Positions 1 to 5,934 of a stretch of 8,109 nt of DNA are shown here, piece after piece (the first letter of the stretch is position 1; the number at the start of each line of letters is the position of its first letter). The stretch is from positions 1 through 8,109 of the forward strand of contig JAAXUL010000325.1 of assembly GCA_013336035.1 (NCBI GenBank), read 5' to 3'. Source of the stretch: Chloroflexales bacterium. Lineage in GTDB: Bacteria > Chloroflexota > Chloroflexia > Chloroflexales > Chloroflexaceae. A program made the position numbers and the translations under genes. The notes under the pieces were generated by a model. It was not told the DNA's origin, did no database searches, and saw only the letters and a list, made by a program, of their open reading frames with translations.

Positions 1-26
1 CTGGAATGTGCACAGCTGAGTCGGCT

Positions 27-57
27 GGGACAAAACATAATGAAACAGTGGTATACT
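27..57 (+). promoter_or_regulatory. Putative extended -10 promoter
   Basis: TATACT at 52-57 is preceded by TGG (49-51), giving the TGn extended -10 arrangement. A weak -35-like GGGACA lies at 27-32, 19 bases upstream, which is longer than ideal. The same GTGGTATACTGG string recurs with at most one change at 618-629 and in part at 4636-4645, which supports a real promoter class in this genome. It would fire toward the small open frame at 187-462. Transcription itself is inferred. Confidence 0.4.
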
Positions 58-186
58 GGTTTTGCTGAGAAATCCCCCATCTTACTCTCAAGATCCAGCG
101 CCGGCCGCTCGCGCTCCAGCTCGCTTGCGGGGGTGATCGAGCAGATCTGGCTGCCGCCGCACGCGGCGATGTATAAAAGGACTGCC

Positions 187-462
187 ATGCCAGGTAGTAC
201 GATGTCCGTATACGAAGCGGCCGACTGGGGAGCGAAGCTCGCCGGGGTCGCCCTTGTGCGCAAAGATGCCCAGGGCACTATCTTTGTCGACGAGGTGCGG
301 GTCGAGGCCGTTCGGGTTATTGGGCAATTCAGCGTGCTCGATGGCGTCGATGGGCTCTCCAGGGTGGTGCTGACCAGCTTTCTGCGCCTGGTGCCAGACC
401 TGGGTCGGGCCTCCCCGCGTGACGCTAATCACCCGGGTGGCGACCAGAGAGCTCAGGAGTGA
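187..462 (+). CDS. Possible small hypothetical protein (91 aa), uncertain
   Basis: I do not recognise this protein. The frame is chosen at the ATG at 187 because AAAAGGA (175-181) sits 5 bases upstream, a good ribosome-binding site, and an extended -10 site lies about 130 bases further up. The predicted product is acidic and amphipathic. Its middle alternates hydrophobic and charged residues like beta strands (for example GTIFVDEVRVEAVRVIGQF), followed by a leucine/valine-rich helix-like stretch and a polar tail rich in Gly, Asp and Gln. First codon positions are strongly G-rich, as in real genes. The antisense frame over the same bases is also open but rich in His, Pro and Gln, like the antisense shadows of the proven genes in this window. 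It may be a true small gene, a decayed fragment of a larger one, or chance in GC-rich DNA. No domain or function can be assigned. Confidence 0.33.
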   Translation: MPGSTMSVYEAADWGAKLAGVALVRKDAQGTIFVDEVRVEAVRVIGQFSVLDGVDGLSRVVLTSFLRLVPDLGRASPRDANHPGGDQRAQE

Positions 463-599
463 GGCAGCGCTAATGCAAAGTCGCTGGCAGAGGAGGCATC
501 TAGCGCAGATCAGGCAGAGCCTGGGCTGGATATCGTCGTAGTCTGTGGATGCACAGCCAAGCGCGCCAGACTTTGCAGCTGCCAGGCGCAGACCGGTAC

Positions 600-627
600 T
601 TGCTATATACGGCAGACGTGGTATGCT
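600..627 (+). promoter_or_regulatory. Putative sigma-70 promoter of the RRM gene
   Basis: TTGCTA (600-605) and TATGCT (622-627) are separated by 16 bases. The -10 is preceded by TGG (619-621), an extended -10 element. The 12-mer GTGGTATGCTGG at 618-629 differs at one base from the promoter-like site at 48-59. A start near 634 would give an untranslated leader of about 220 nt before the RRM start codon. Prediction from motifs only. Confidence 0.45.
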
Positions 628-826
628 GGATGTGTCAGCCAACATCATCCGCTGTGAGATTCCGCGTTCCTCTTTCGCCGCGTATCCCACGGTCGCACTT
701 CGTCGCTCGAAGCATGTTGTTGTTGTGTCCGCCGGAGCGAGTGTGCTGGGCAGTAGCCCGACCACCGGCTGTTTGAGATCGCGATGTGGAGACGTGGAGG
801 CAGCGCTGCTGCCAATCTTTAGTAAG

Positions 827-842
827 CTGCGCTGCGGCGCAG
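827..842 (+). promoter_or_regulatory. UGCG-tetraloop hairpin abutting the RRM gene's ribosome-binding site
   Basis: CTGCGC (827-832) and GCGCAG (837-842) form a perfect 6-bp stem closed by C-G around the loop TGCG. In RNA this is a C(UNCG)G tetraloop, an unusually stable class. The 3' strand of the stem ends inside the Shine-Dalgarno AGAGGAG (841-847), so folding covers its first two bases. The hairpin is seen in the sequence. A role in translational control or autoregulation by the encoded RNA-binding protein is inference. Confidence 0.5.
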
Positions 843-854
843 AGGAGTGCTGGA

Positions 855-1166
855 ATGCAGGTCAAACTGTTTGTCGGGAATCTGCCCTGGAGTGTCGGTG
901 ATGCTGAGTTGACCCAGATCTTCGCCACCCACGGCGAGGTGCAGAGCGCGCGCGTGATCAGCGACCGGGACACCGGCCGCTCGCGCGGGTTCGGCTTCGT
1001 CGAGATGGAGACCGCCGACGTTAGCGCCCTGATCCGGGCGACTGACGGCTACGAGATCGACGGCCGCAATCTGCGCGTCAACCAGGCCGAGGACAAGGGC
1101 CCCCGGCGCAGCTCGGGCGGCGGCGGCGACCGTGGCGGGTTCGGCGGGCGCCGCGACCGCTACTGA
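855..1166 (+). CDS. Single-RRM RNA-binding protein, glycine-rich tail
   Basis: This 103-residue protein has one RNA recognition motif (residues about 3-78) and a short Gly/Arg-rich tail (86-103). RNP2 is LFVGNL (5-10) and RNP1 is RGFGFVEM (44-51), with the RNA-stacking aromatics F6, F46 and F48 in place. Bacterial proteins of this type, best known from cyanobacteria and also found in Chloroflexi, bind single-stranded RNA in the cytoplasm and are often cold- or stress-induced. The start is the ATG at 855 because AGAGGAG lies at 841-847, 7 bases upstream. The frame is open further upstream to 786, but that extension lacks RRM character. The gene is monocistronic in appearance, with its own promoter-like site and leader upstream and a strong hairpin just after the stop. 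Family assignment is secure; the RNA targets cannot be read from sequence. Confidence 0.95.
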   Translation: MQVKLFVGNLPWSVGDAELTQIFATHGEVQSARVISDRDTGRSRGFGFVEMETADVSALIRATDGYEIDGRNLRVNQAEDKGPRRSSGGGGDRGGFGGRRDRY

Positions 1167-1205
1167 TCAGCCGCGGCGTTGGCACGTTGGTGCCGACGCT
1201 CGCCA

Positions 1206-1243
1206 GACGCGGAGGCGGGGGATCTATCCCCCACCTCCGCGTC
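1206..1243 (+). terminator. Strong terminator-like hairpin after the RRM gene
   Basis: GACGCGGAGG (1206-1215) pairs perfectly with CCTCCGCGTC (1234-1243). After one C/A mismatch the stem continues with GGGGGA (1217-1222) against TCCCCC (1227-1232), leaving a four-base loop TCTA. It begins 40 bases after the RRM stop codon. Only a short T-run follows (GTTTC at 1244-1248), so it is a very stable hairpin with a weak U-tract. It could act as an intrinsic terminator or as a 3' end stabiliser. Confidence 0.75.
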
Positions 1244-1305
1244 GTTTCTGAGGATGGTGTGGTCGCGGTGGCGCCTTCCTCCTGGACATATCGAAAGGCG
1301 AAGTG

Positions 1306-1617
1306 ATGTCGACCCTTGATCTGAGCACGCCGGACGAGCTGCGGCTTACCTTGCGTGGGGCCGCGGAGAATACCATTCTCGCTACGCTGCGCCGCTGGCC
1401 CTACTGGCTCCGCGCCGAGGTAGAGCACGACCCGGCGGATAGAGCGCAGTGTCTGGCCGTGACCCTGGTCACGGGCCGTGGTCAAGAGGCGACCCTCCGC
1501 GAGATCCTGCGGCGCAGCTTCGGGCTGACGTTCCCCCCCGAGGGCGGCGACACCGCTCTGAAGCCGGTGCCGGCGCCTGGGCCGTCGCGACGAGGTTTCG
1601 CTGCTCGCCGTAGCTAA
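1306..1617 (+). CDS. Hypothetical protein, 103 aa
   Basis: I do not recognise this protein. The ATG at 1306 is preferred because GAAAGG (1293-1298) lies 7 bases upstream; a GTG at 1303 would add one residue but sits too close. Codon use matches the neighbouring real genes. The pattern suggests a compact alpha/beta fold. A short strand (residues 12-17) leads into a helix (about 20-30), then a tryptophan-containing turn and strand (31-40, WPYWLRAEVE), a second strand (48-56, hydrophobic with TLVTG), and a basic amphipathic helix (60-71). The last 25 residues are Pro/Gly/Arg-rich and probably disordered. There is no signal peptide or membrane segment, so it is probably cytoplasmic. It sits alone between the RRM hairpin and a convergent dsbB. 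No clear promoter is visible in 1244-1305, so read-through from the RRM gene is possible. Existence as a gene is likely; function unknown. Confidence 0.75.
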   Translation: MSTLDLSTPDELRLTLRGAAENTILATLRRWPYWLRAEVEHDPADRAQCLAVTLVTGRGQEATLREILRRSFGLTFPPEGGDTALKPVPAPGPSRRGFAARRS

Positions 1618-1698
1618 GCACGCCGGCTCCTATTGCCCGAGCCCAGGCGATAGTGTCTGTAGGACCTCATGGCCAATATTACTATCACGCCGTCGTAG

Positions 1699-1727
1699 GA
1701 GCCCTTCCTGGCCACCAGGAGGGGCTC
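1699..1727. terminator. Hairpin between convergent genes, possible bidirectional terminator
   Basis: GAGCCCTTCCTGG (1699-1711) and CCAGGAGGGGCTC (1715-1727) pair over 13 positions, with one T-G wobble, around a 3-base loop. On the + strand three Ts follow (1728-1730). On the - strand no T-run follows. It lies between the ends of the hypothetical gene (1617, +) and dsbB (1735, -), where a shared terminator is expected. It is better formed for + strand transcripts. Confidence 0.6.
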
Positions 1728-1734
1728 TTTGCTG

Positions 1735-2334
1735 CTACGCGCGTATCGCCAGCCCGAGCCCGAGGAAGACCACGATGGTCGCTCCGACGATCGCCAGGGC
1801 GCCAATGCGCGACGACCGCAGCGCGCCATGTGGGGTCGCGGGCGCGCCGGCCAGGGCGTAATTGCCCAGCATGACGCTGATGATCGCAAATGCTACCAGG
1901 GCCAGGAACGGGATCTTGACGAACGATAGGGGGCCCGTCAGGATGGGCGAGAGGTAGTCGAAGCTGCACGGCACCCCGCCAATGCAGGGCGAGGGCGGGA
2001 TGACCTGCAGCACCTCGAGGTAGTGATACAGCGAGTAGCCGGCCCCGGCCAGCGCCAGCGGCAGCGCGTAGAGGTGGATGCCTCGGTCGTCGCGCAGGAT
2101 GCCCACCGTCAGAATCACGGCCAGGGGGTACATGAGTATGCGCTGGATCCAGCACAGCTCGCAGGGCACCCAGCCCAGCACCTCGCTAAAGTAGAGGCTG
2201 CCGCAGGTGGCGATGATCGCCGCGAGGAGGGCCACGTGGCGCGTGACGACCGTGACCATATCGAGGGCGCCGCCGCTCTGCGCCTCACCGTCCGTCACCG
2301 GCTGTCTAGAGAGCCCTTTCACCGCCCGTGCCAT
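1735..2334 (-). CDS. bdbC: Disulfide bond formation protein, DsbB/BdbC family
   Basis: This integral membrane protein (199 aa) passes electrons from a DsbA-like thiol oxidase to membrane quinone, and so drives disulfide formation outside the cytoplasm. The family signature is clear: PCELCWIQRILMYP with the CxxC pair C58/C61 and the adjacent Gln-Arg, and a second extracytoplasmic pair C117/C123 (C-x5-C). About five membrane segments are visible: roughly 29-50, 66-81, 88-108, 138-157 and 178-197. The fifth, after a short Ala/Pro/Ser linker, exceeds the usual four. The start at 2334 is supported by AAGGAG (complement of 2341-2346) 6 bases upstream. The alternative Met at residue 26 has no such site. 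No dsbA partner is in the window. It diverges from the histidine kinase and converges on the hypothetical gene. The BdbC name reflects the motif pattern and is not proven orthology. Confidence 0.93.
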   Translation of the reverse strand: MARAVKGLSRQPVTDGEAQSGGALDMVTVVTRHVALLAAIIATCGSLYFSEVLGWVPCELCWIQRILMYPLAVILTVGILRDDRGIHLYALPLALAGAGYSLYHYLEVLQVIPPSPCIGGVPCSFDYLSPILTGPLSFVKIPFLALVAFAIISVMLGNYALAGAPATPHGALRSSRIGALAIVGATIVVFLGLGLAIRA

Positions 2335-2399
2335 CCGTAGCTCCTTGTGCTGCGTCGTGCCTGCGCCCCGCGCAGCCCTGGGGCGTCGCGAGCCAATTT

Positions 2400-2408
2400 A
2401 TTCTACCA
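2400..2408 (-). promoter_or_regulatory. Putative extended -10 promoter of dsbB
   Basis: Read on the - strand, bases 2408-2400 are TGGTAGAAT. This is a TGn extended -10 followed by TAGAAT, in the same TGG context as the sites at 49-57, 619-627 and 4635-4643. It lies in a short AT-rich island (2395-2408) within the GC-rich divergent spacer. A start near 2393 would leave a leader of about 60 nt. No good -35 is visible. The same island could also serve the divergent kinase (TATTCT at 2399-2404 on the + strand), but that reading is weaker. Confidence 0.45.
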
Positions 2409-2458
2409 TGCCCCCTTGCCGAATGTGTCGCGCGGGGGTACAGTTAGAGGCTACCCGG

Positions 2459-4630
2459 ATGAAGGGCACACAGGAACTCTGCATGCAATCCGGCAAAGCC
2501 AGCCAGCCTCCCGATAGTACCGCTGAGGGGCAAGAGCTTCACGAGACGGCCGGCGCCGTCGATAGCGCCCTGCTCTACCGCGACGCTCGCCGACGTCTGG
2601 CCGAGCTCGCCACTGTGCAGCGGGTTGCCCAGGCGATCACCGCTGCCGTGCACCTCGACCAGCTCTGCGCTACGGTCGTCGAGCAGGTCGGTAGCGCCTT
2701 TGGCTACCGGCTGGTCAGCATCTACCTGCGCGACGGCGAGACGTTGCGCCTCCGGGCCGCCATCGGCTACGACCACGTCCTCAAGGAGATTTCGCTCAGC
2801 CAGGGTGTCAGCGGCCGGGTTGTCCGTACCGGCCAGCCCTGCTTTGTGCGCGATACCGCCGCCGAGCCCGACTTCCTTCACGCGGTGCCCCAGATCTGCC
2901 AGGGCATCATGGTGCCCCTGATTTATGCCGAAGGCCCGGCCCTCGGTGTGATCGCCGTCGAGTCGACTGGCGCCCCCCTGCTTACCGACGACGACCTCTC
3001 GATCATCTCGCTGCTCGCCGACCAGATCAGCGTCGCCGTGGTCAACGCTCGCCTCTTCGCCCGCGTCGAGGACGCCGCTAAGCGCTTCAGCTCCCTCGTC
3101 GAGTCCGCCGCCAGCGTGATCATCTGCCTCGACCTCGAGCTCAAGGTCAGCGAGTTCAACCGCGAGGCCGAGCGCGTCTTCGGTCTCTCTCGGGCCGAGG
3201 CCCTCAGCCAGGACTACCTCGACCGATTCGTCGCCCCCGCCGACCAGACCGCCGTGGCCACCGTCGTCCTCGCCGCCATCGCCGGCAGCCCCGCCCGCCC
3301 CTTCGAGACCCTCCTGATCGCCGCCGACGGCACCGAGCGGGCCTTCTTCTGGACGATCACCTGCCATCGCAACCCGGCCGGCTCCCCATCCGAGCTGCTC
3401 GTGATCGGCCAGGATATCACCGAGCGCCGCGCCGCCGAGCAGGCCCGCCTCGCCATGGAGCGTAAGATGCTCGAGAGCCAGCGCCTCGAGAGCCTCGGCG
3501 TGCTGGCCGGCGGCATCGCCCACGACTTCAATAACCTCCTGGCCGCTATCCTCGGCAACGCCAGCCTGCTCCTCTTCGACCTTCCTCCTGGCTCAGAGGC
3601 CTACCAGAGCGCTCGCCAGATCGAGCTGGTCACCGCGCGGGCCGCCGACCTTGTGCGCCAGATGCTTGCCTACGCCGGCCGCGGCCGCTTTGTTATGCAG
3701 CCCCTCGATCTCAACGCCCTGGTGGCCGAGATGATCGTCCTGCTGCGCGTTTCGGTGAGCAAGGGCGCCACCCTTATCCAGCACCTTAGCCCCAGGCTCC
3801 CGCTTATCGAGGGCGACCCCGCCCAGATCCGCCAGGTGGTGATGAACCTGATCATCAACGCCTCCGAGGCCCTCGGCCCCCAGAGCGGCACAATCACTAT
3901 CGCCACCGCTCTGCATCACGTCGACATGGACACGCTGGCGGCGGCCCACGTTGGCGCCGACCTGCCCCAGGGCCTCTATGTGGGCGTTACTATCGCCGAC
4001 ACCGGCATCGGTATGGATGCGGCCACCAGGGCCAGGATCTTCGACCCCTTCTTTACAACCAAGTTCGCCGGCCGCGGCCTGGGCCTGGCCGCGGTGCTCG
4101 GCATTGTCCGCAGCCACCACGGCGCCCTGCTACTCGAGAGCGAGCGCGGCTACGGCAGTACCTTTACGGCCCTCTTCCCGATCCCGCGGCAGGCGCCTAC
4201 CTCCGACGCGGTGGCCTCGGCGGACAACGCCTCGCCAGCCCCCCGCGCCGGCTCCGAGCGCCCGCTCGTGCTCGTGATCGACGACGAGGATGAGGTGCGT
4301 CGCACCACGGCCCGCATCCTCGAGCGGGGTGGCTACACCGCGATCAGCGCCACCGACGGCGAGAGCGCTCTGACCATCTGTCGATCGCTGCACCAGCCGA
4401 TCTCCGCCGTCATCCTTGATCTGACTATGCCGTACATTAGTGGCGAGCAGGTCTTCCGCGATCTGCGCCGCGAGCGCCCCGAGCTCCCCGTCCTGCTGAT
4501 GAGCGGCTACTCTGCCGAAGAGATGAGCGCCCGCTTCCCAGGCGAGATGCCTTCTGCCTTTCTCCAGAAGCCCTTCAGCGCCGCAACCTTGCTCGCCCTG
4601 GTCGGCAAGGCCGTCGTCAGAGCGCCCTAA
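2459..4630 (+). CDS. Hybrid sensor histidine kinase (GAF-PAS-HisKA-HATPase-receiver)
   Basis: This 723-residue protein is a two-component hybrid kinase with no membrane segment, so a cytoplasmic sensor is predicted. Domain order: GAF (about 55-200); PAS with C-terminal linker (about 207-325, ending in GQDITERRAAEQ); a short coiled helix; HisKA with the phospho-acceptor H355 in GGIAHDFNN; HATPase_c with N-box N463/N467, G1 box DTGIGM (514-519) and G2 region GRGLGLAAV (538-546); a Pro/Ala linker; and a receiver (602-720) with acidic pocket D608/D609, phospho-acceptor D654, S682 and K704. All catalytic residues are intact. The HDFNN H-box with fused receiver resembles the CckA-like family. The start at 2459 is chosen because AGAGG (2446-2450) lies 8 bases upstream. 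ATG at 2408 and ATG at 2483 are alternatives, and further upstream starts would overlap dsbB. No HPt protein or output regulator is adjacent, so its partner is unknown. The GAF and PAS ligands cannot be read from sequence. Confidence 0.95.
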   Translation: MKGTQELCMQSGKASQPPDSTAEGQELHETAGAVDSALLYRDARRRLAELATVQRVAQAITAAVHLDQLCATVVEQVGSAFGYRLVSIYLRDGETLRLRAAIGYDHVLKEISLSQGVSGRVVRTGQPCFVRDTAAEPDFLHAVPQICQGIMVPLIYAEGPALGVIAVESTGAPLLTDDDLSIISLLADQISVAVVNARLFARVEDAAKRFSSLVESAASVIICLDLELKVSEFNREAERVFGLSRAEALSQDYLDRFVAPADQTAVATVVLAAIAGSPARPFETLLIAADGTERAFFWTITCHRNPAGSPSELLVIGQDITERRAAEQARLAMERKMLESQRLESLGVLAGGIAHDFNNLLAAILGNASLLLFDLPPGSEAYQSARQIELVTARAADLVRQMLAYAGRGRFVMQPLDLNALVAEMIVLLRVSVSKGATLIQHLSPRLPLIEGDPAQIRQVVMNLIINASEALGPQSGTITIATALHHVDMDTLAAAHVGADLPQGLYVGVTIADTGIGMDAATRARIFDPFFTTKFAGRGLGLAAVLGIVRSHHGALLLESERGYGSTFTALFPIPRQAPTSDAVASADNASPAPRAGSERPLVLVIDDEDEVRRTTARILERGGYTAISATDGESALTICRSLHQPISAVILDLTMPYISGEQVFRDLRRERPELPVLLMSGYSAEEMSARFPGEMPSAFLQKPFSAATLLALVGKAVVRAP

Positions 4631-4634
4631 CGTT

Positions 4635-4643
4635 TGGTATACT
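4635..4643 (+). promoter_or_regulatory. Putative extended -10 promoter of the amidohydrolase
   Basis: TGGTATACT at 4635-4643 (T4635 is followed by GG, then TATACT at 4638-4643) is an extended -10 element. It shares the 10-mer GGTATACTGG (4636-4645) with the site at 50-59. It starts only five bases after the kinase stop codon, and transcription would begin near 4650, about 35 bases before the amidohydrolase ATG. No convincing -35 is visible at 16-18 bases. It suggests the amidohydrolase need not depend on kinase transcription. Confidence 0.45.
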
Positions 4644-4684
4644 GGGCTGGTTGTGTCTGTGTGCCCCGAGCTAGAGGAGCCCTC

Positions 4685-5872
4685 ATGACCGCCCCGTTTC
4701 TTTCCGAAGCCGAGGCCCTGCGCGATGATCTGGTAGCCGTCCGTCGCGACCTCCATATGCACCCCGAGCTTGGCTTTCAGGAGTTACGCACCGCCCGTAT
4801 CGTCGCCGAGAAGCTCGGCGCCCTCGGCTACGAGGTGCAGACCGGTGTCGGTCAGACAGGGGTGGTCGGGCTGCTGCAGGGTGGCCTGCCCGGTGGGCGC
4901 ACCGTGCTGCTGCGCTTCGATATGGACGCTCTGCCGGTCCACGAGGAGAACGATGTCTCCTACCGCTCGCAGACTCCCGGCGTGATGCATGCCTGTGGCC
5001 ACGACGCCCACGTCGCCATCGGCATCGGTGTGGCGACCTTGCTGGCCCGCCACCGCGAGCGGCTGCCCGGCACGATCAAGCTGATGTTCCAGCCCGCCGA
5101 GGAGGGTCTGGGCGGCGCCAAGGCGATGATCGCCGATGGCCTGCTCGAGAGCCCCCGCCCTGATGTGGCGCTCGGCCTGCACGTGGCCTCCGACCAGGAT
5201 CTCGGCTCGGCCGTGGTCCGCCCGGGCGCGATGATGGCCGCCTCGGACGCGCTCACGATCGTTGTGCGCGGCAAGGGCGGTCACGGCGCCCACCCCGACC
5301 AGACGGTCGACGCCGTGATGGTCGGTAGCCAGATCGTAGTCGCCCTCCAGAGCATCGTTGCCCGCAACCTCTGCCCTGAGGACACCGGTGTGGTCACGAT
5401 CGGCGCCTTCCTGGCCGGTAACGCCGGCAATGTTATCGCCGAGACTGCCGAGCTGCGGGGCACCATCCGTAGCTTCGAGCCCCCAGTGCGCGAGCTGCTG
5501 CACCGTCGTGTGCGCGAGGTGGCCACGGGTGTCGCTGCCACCTATGGTGCCACCGCCGAGGTCACCATCCGTATTGGCGTTGACGCGACCGTCAACGCCC
5601 CGAAGCCTACCACTGTGCTGTACGAGGCCACCGCCGCTGTCCTTGGCGCCGACCATATCGACACTACCTACCGCACCACCGGCGGCGAGGACTTCTCTGC
5701 CGTCCTTGCCAGGGTGCCCGGCAGCTACTTTTTCATCGGCTCGCGCAGCGACGAGCGCACGGGCGCCCCACACCACAACCCGCGCTTCGATATCGACGAG
5801 CGCTGCCTGCCCCAGGGCGTCGCCATACTGTGCGCCGCCGCCCTGCGCTGTCTCGACGGCGAGGCCGAGTAG
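4685..5872 (+). CDS. M20D family amidohydrolase (N-acyl-amino-acid / hippurate hydrolase-like)
   Basis: This cytoplasmic metalloenzyme (395 aa, normal family length) is predicted to cleave amide bonds of N-acylated amino acids. Family relatives include hippurate hydrolase, N-acetyldiaminopimelate deacetylase and plant IAA-amino-acid hydrolase, and sequence alone does not fix the substrate. N-terminal motif: RDLHMHPELGFQE (21-33). Metal ligands expected for M20D are present: C104 and H106 in MHACGHDAH, E139/E140 in FQPAEEG, H166 in LHV, and H364 in HHNPRFDID. The dimerisation (lid) domain is about 188-300, beginning near GGHGAHPDQTVDAV (198-211). TTGGEDFS (331-338) is the usual C-terminal signature. 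The start at 4685 follows AGGAG (4675-4679) by 5 bases. An in-frame TTG at 4634 would add 17 residues but falls inside the putative -10. It lies 54 bases after the kinase on the same strand. No signal peptide. Confidence 0.93.
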   Translation: MTAPFLSEAEALRDDLVAVRRDLHMHPELGFQELRTARIVAEKLGALGYEVQTGVGQTGVVGLLQGGLPGGRTVLLRFDMDALPVHEENDVSYRSQTPGVMHACGHDAHVAIGIGVATLLARHRERLPGTIKLMFQPAEEGLGGAKAMIADGLLESPRPDVALGLHVASDQDLGSAVVRPGAMMAASDALTIVVRGKGGHGAHPDQTVDAVMVGSQIVVALQSIVARNLCPEDTGVVTIGAFLAGNAGNVIAETAELRGTIRSFEPPVRELLHRRVREVATGVAATYGATAEVTIRIGVDATVNAPKPTTVLYEATAAVLGADHIDTTYRTTGGEDFSAVLARVPGSYFFIGSRSDERTGAPHHNPRFDIDERCLPQGVAILCAAALRCLDGEAE

Positions 5873-5934
5873 TTGTGCTGGCACATCGATTGTAGAGACG
5901 GGTGGGCAACGGCGCACACCTCACCTATTCCTCA

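Larger units (their letters stand above)
463..854 (+). other. Non-coding stretch and probable long 5' leader of the RRM gene
   Basis: No reading frame here has convincing codon bias or a recognisable protein, and the base composition is less GC-rich than the flanking genes. From about 634 onward it is probably the untranslated leader of the RRM gene at 855, because a promoter-like pair lies at 600-627. The leader can fold locally. GCCGG (731-735) pairs with CCGGC (765-769), enclosing a small GGGC/GCCC hairpin (748-759), and a very stable hairpin at 827-842 touches the ribosome-binding site. Long structured leaders are known for cold-inducible RNA-binding protein genes; applying that here is inference. 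Confidence 0.45.

Noticed and set aside
88..765. Long open frame on the - strand (225 codons), with a stretch (GHRTTWHGSPF) loosely like sortase enzymes.
   Set aside because: The product is rich in His, Pro and Gln, like the antisense shadows of the proven genes here. The resemblance is to one short motif, and the catalytic Cys and Arg regions of sortases are missing. I do not call a sortase.
1649..1686. Inverted repeat GATAGT / ACTATC.
   Set aside because: Six bases with a 26-base loop is within chance, and a better hairpin (1699-1727) explains termination here.
2207..2458. N-terminal extension of the kinase frame to 2207 or 2408.
   Set aside because: A start at 2207 overlaps the dsbB coding region. 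The extra residues show no domain, and the ATG at 2459 has a well-spaced AGAGG site. The ATG at 2408 remains a minor alternative.
2444..3523. A 359-codon open frame antisense to the histidine kinase.
   Set aside because: Its Gly/Asp/His/Leu-rich product is the antisense reading of the GAF-PAS-kinase, whose domains and motifs are unmistakable. It has no domain of its own.
4634..4684. TTG start adding 17 residues to the amidohydrolase.
   Set aside because: The added segment falls on the extended -10 site, and the family normally begins near the ATG at 4685, which has AGGAG 5 bases upstream.
4784..5917. A 377-codon open frame antisense to the M20D amidohydrolase.
   Set aside because: It is an antisense shadow in the aligned frame, and all family motifs are on the + strand.
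5873..5934. Terminator after the amidohydrolase.
   Set aside because: Only short imperfect pairings are visible and there is no T-run, so I cannot support a terminator here.
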